Shown piece after piece: positions 61,715 through 64,000 of a DNA stretch of 64,000 bases (the first letter of the stretch is position 1; the number at the start of each line of letters is the position of its first letter). The notes under the pieces are model-generated. The model saw only the letters and a list, made by a program, of their open reading frames with translations, did no database searches and was not told where the DNA came from. The DNA is from Clitopilus passeckerianus (taxonomy: Eukaryota > Basidiomycota > Agaricomycetes > Agaricales > Entolomataceae): the NCBI GenBank assembly GCA_944990035.1, contig CALYLX010000070.1, positions 62,001 through 126,000 on the forward strand, in the 5' to 3' direction. The position numbers and the translations under genes were made by a program.

Positions 61715-64000
61715 ATGTCATTGTATAACCGACTGACGGAAATACCAGCCCCGGTTTCTGCAAACTTCACCTCTCCAAACGGTAAGTGACTTCAACCTAT
61801 AGGTCCATACCATATCCCTCTCAATCCGTTCGATGCAGTCGTTCAAGTTGCCTCTTCTTTCCATGATCACCTCCGAAACGCGAAGTCAACCACCAAAGCT
61901 ACATTCACGCTGTCCACCAATCCGCCGACCGTAACCCCGCAGCAACATGATTCTGAGGTTGTTGGACTAGCCTACTCAACCTCCAAGAAGCTACGGGTTG
62001 TATTACGCGAGACCGCCAAAGATCAGAAGCGATACGTCGAGATATGGGAGGAAGAAGGGAATGCCCTCCAGACCGTGTTGGATGTCACCGATTTACACAA
62101 GTCGTTCCTAATGGATGGTGCGTAGCTCTCCATATTCAGCTATACATCAGAAATTTGAGGCCCTGAACAACATAGAACATATCGCGTCCCTGACATTTTC
62201 CCCAAACGAAACCTCAGTCCTCTATACCGCAGAAGCCAATGCCCCGGAGGCAAACGATGCCGACCCTTACGCCAAATTTCGCTTTACGCCCCACTTTGGC
62301 GAGGGAATAGCAGGCAAAAAACGACCAACGATATTCCTCCTATCTTGGGGTAGCACAGGCTCAACCGACAAACCGCAGCTCACGTCTCTCAAAATCCAGT
62401 CCTCTGCACTCTTTGCGCAAGCAGTCTTCGGTCCTCACGGAGATCGACTGTTCGCAACAGGATACGAATACACGAAAGACCATCGCCTTCTTGGTATCAA
62501 GTATTGCGTCAATCGCCCATCTGGCATCTGGGAAATTCCTCTGCCTTCATCAGCTCAGCAGTCCGCAGATTCGAATAGCACCCTAGACTGCAGTGCAACG
62601 AAATTGACCCCTCCTTCTATCTCTTGTCGTTCGCCGCGTCTTCTGAAAACAGATAACGGCAAGGATACGTTGGTGTGGCTTGCCGCTCCGTCAGGCGGCC
62701 CTCATAACACCACATCATCTCTCTACTCCATAGATGTTTCAAAACCTGAACCAACCCAACCTAACGCTGCTCATAGGGTGGTTGGAGTGGTCGACGAACC
62801 CGCAACAAGCACGTTCCCCGGACTCTACCCCGACTACAATCTCCCACCATTTCCTTTCGTTCAGAGCTGCAATTCCGACTACCTGATCACACATTCAATC
62901 TGGGGTTCTCGTACCACCGTCCTTCGCATCTCCCTTCTGGAAGGCACCGTCCATGACCTCACTCCAGACCAAGATAATCAAGGCTATAGCTGGAAGGTTT
63001 TAGCCACTGACAACCAAAACCAGGTCGTCTGCGTTCGGAGTACACCTTCAAGCCCTGGGGAACTGATGTTGGGTAAATTCAACGAGGAGATGGAAGTGAC
63101 ATGGTCGGTTTTGCAGAAACCTAGCCTTTCACCAGAGGGTTTGTTGTCCCACAACTGATTGCACGCGTATGCTCACCAGTTCGTTTCAGTTGAGGAGGCT
63201 CTTTCCGGCCTTCGTTACTCTATCGTACCTATTCCATCTCGTGGCGTCACGGAGGCTATAGTTATCCAGCCGCCTCCCTCCGATTCTATCCCTCCTTGCA
63301 TCACCTCGCCTCATGGAGGACCGCATGGCACATTGACAACCACATTTGCTGCTTCTACAGCTGCCCTCGCTCTGGAAGGATGTAGGTATTCTTGTGCATC
63401 TCGCTGATTGGTGTATGCTGACCTCGCATTAGACACAATCGCCCTGGTTAACTATACCGGTTCACTCGGCTTTGGGGAATCAGCGGTCCGCGCCTTGATT
63501 GGCAACTGTGGTTCCTTGGATGTTGGAGACTGTATAGAAACCACTCGCCATCTTGTTAAGCTAGGAATCGCTTCCGACGGGCCTGGTCGCCACTTCGTAT
63601 CGGGAGGAAGTCACGGGGGCTTCCTTGGGGCTCACCGTATGTTCCTTCGTTACACTCACCGTCTTCATGGTGATGCTGAATCACATCTGCAGTTATCGGG
63701 CAGTATCCGGATGTTTATACGGCTGCAGTGCTTCGAAACCCAGTCATTTCAGCAGCGGAGATGACGAACACGGACATTCCAGATTGGTACTACTCAGAGT
63801 TCGGGCTCGACTATCCCGTCTCTTCGTCGCCTGTCGCTGGCACGGAATCAAACGCAGATGTGGCTACAGCAGCCCCTCCTATCGTCACACCTGAGATTTT
63901 CAAGCAAGTCTATTCGGCTTCCCCGATCGCACACGTGCAGAACGTTCGTGCTGGAGTTCTCCTGCTGATCGGTGCTGTCGACCTCAGGGTGGCGCCTCAA
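61715..64000 (+). CDS. APEH: Acylaminoacyl-peptidase (S9C prolyl oligopeptidase family), 3' end outside window
   Basis: Cytosolic serine peptidase that removes N-acylated amino acids from blocked peptides. Exons: 61715-61781, 61839-62117, 62176-63138, 63190-63381, 63433-63636, 63693-64000 (cut by the window); all five introns are GT-AG, 51-58 nt, and phases agree, giving 671 residues so far. The N-terminal half is the beta-propeller (YVEIWEEEGNALQTVL, HIASLTFSPNETSVLYTAEA). The C-terminal alpha/beta-hydrolase domain starts near ALSGLRYSIVPIPSRG, with oxyanion-type CITSPHGGPHGT, LVNYTGSLGFGE, nucleophile Ser560 in GGSHGG and probable catalytic Asp665 in GAVDLRV. The catalytic His lies beyond the window. 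Apparent stops at 62125-62127 and 63156-63158 fall in introns. Start chosen as the first ATG giving the family-like N-terminus. Confidence 0.9.

Noticed and set aside
61432..61770. 112-codon minus-strand ORF between RPP1 and the peptidase gene
   Set aside because: It overlaps the first exon of the peptidase on the other strand, has no recognisable motif and sits in a promoter region; treated as a chance frame.
62115..63158. Peptidase ORF starting MVRSSPYSAIHQ as a separate gene start, and the stop at 63156-63158 as a nonsense mutation
   Set aside because: Both are explained by 58- and 51-nt GT-AG introns (62118-62175, 63139-63189) that keep phase and give the expected family sequence.
1..64000. 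CRISPR arrays, bacterial promoters or operons
   Set aside because: Introns, LINE and LTR elements and eukaryotic genes show nuclear fungal DNA; the repeats are TE-derived.

Overview
The window is fungal nuclear DNA, most likely from an agaricomycete basidiomycete. The evidence is short 48-58 nt introns in the two host genes, a Plavaka-type (KDZ superfamily) transposase, and Tad-clade LINEs and Ty1/copia and Ty3/gypsy elements that resemble agaricomycete families. I assign the organism by protein and TE style only; no database search was possible.

Layout: positions 1 to about 59,712 are a transposable-element island and 59,713-64,000 is ordinary gene space. (1) 1-9.3 kb: the 5' end of a gypsy element on the minus strand, inserted at the edge of a copia LTR; an unknown minus-strand gene and a degraded Plavaka transposase trapped between two copia 3' LTRs that face each other; the 3' part of a minus-strand copia element split by a solo LTR; and a decayed hypothetical gene. 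(2) 9.8-13.6 kb: a second copia family (Copia-2), broken by frameshifts and a gypsy solo LTR, ending at another LTR (gamma family) that forms a recombination-like breakpoint. (3) 13.6-55.4 kb: at least twelve copies or fragments of one Tad-like LINE family (Tad-1 to Tad-12 here), nested and alternating in orientation. They carry four MITE copies of two families, two unclassified solo LTRs of about 1.2 kb, and one more gypsy solo LTR. Tad-8 (38,664-45,578) is the reference full-length copy: 5' UTR of about 110 bp, ORF1 with zinc knuckles, ORF2 with endonuclease, reverse transcriptase and RNase H, a 3' stem-loop and a poly(A) tail. (4) 55.4-59.7 kb: a 5'-truncated copia element whose pol is nearly intact. 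(5) 60.8-64 kb: two intron-containing host genes, ribosomal stalk protein P1 and the start of an acylaminoacyl-peptidase.

The most unusual item is a 1,386-bp composite retroelement at 22,894-24,279. It has a 924-bp GC-rich, hairpin-rich body unlike the rest of the window, fused to the last ~450 bp and poly(A) of the Tad LINE, and is inserted with a perfect 13-bp target duplication into another Tad copy. It recalls the MINE/WEIRD composites of Magnaporthe. Also notable: a gypsy family whose primer-binding site is complementary to an 11-nt stretch at its own predicted mRNA 5' end (Tf1-type self-priming); three LTR families with TGACTC (Gcn4-like) motifs ahead of the TATA box; and three LINE pairs joined head to head. 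Patches of deletion-only differences between near-identical LINE copies suggest that some frameshifts are sequence or assembly errors.
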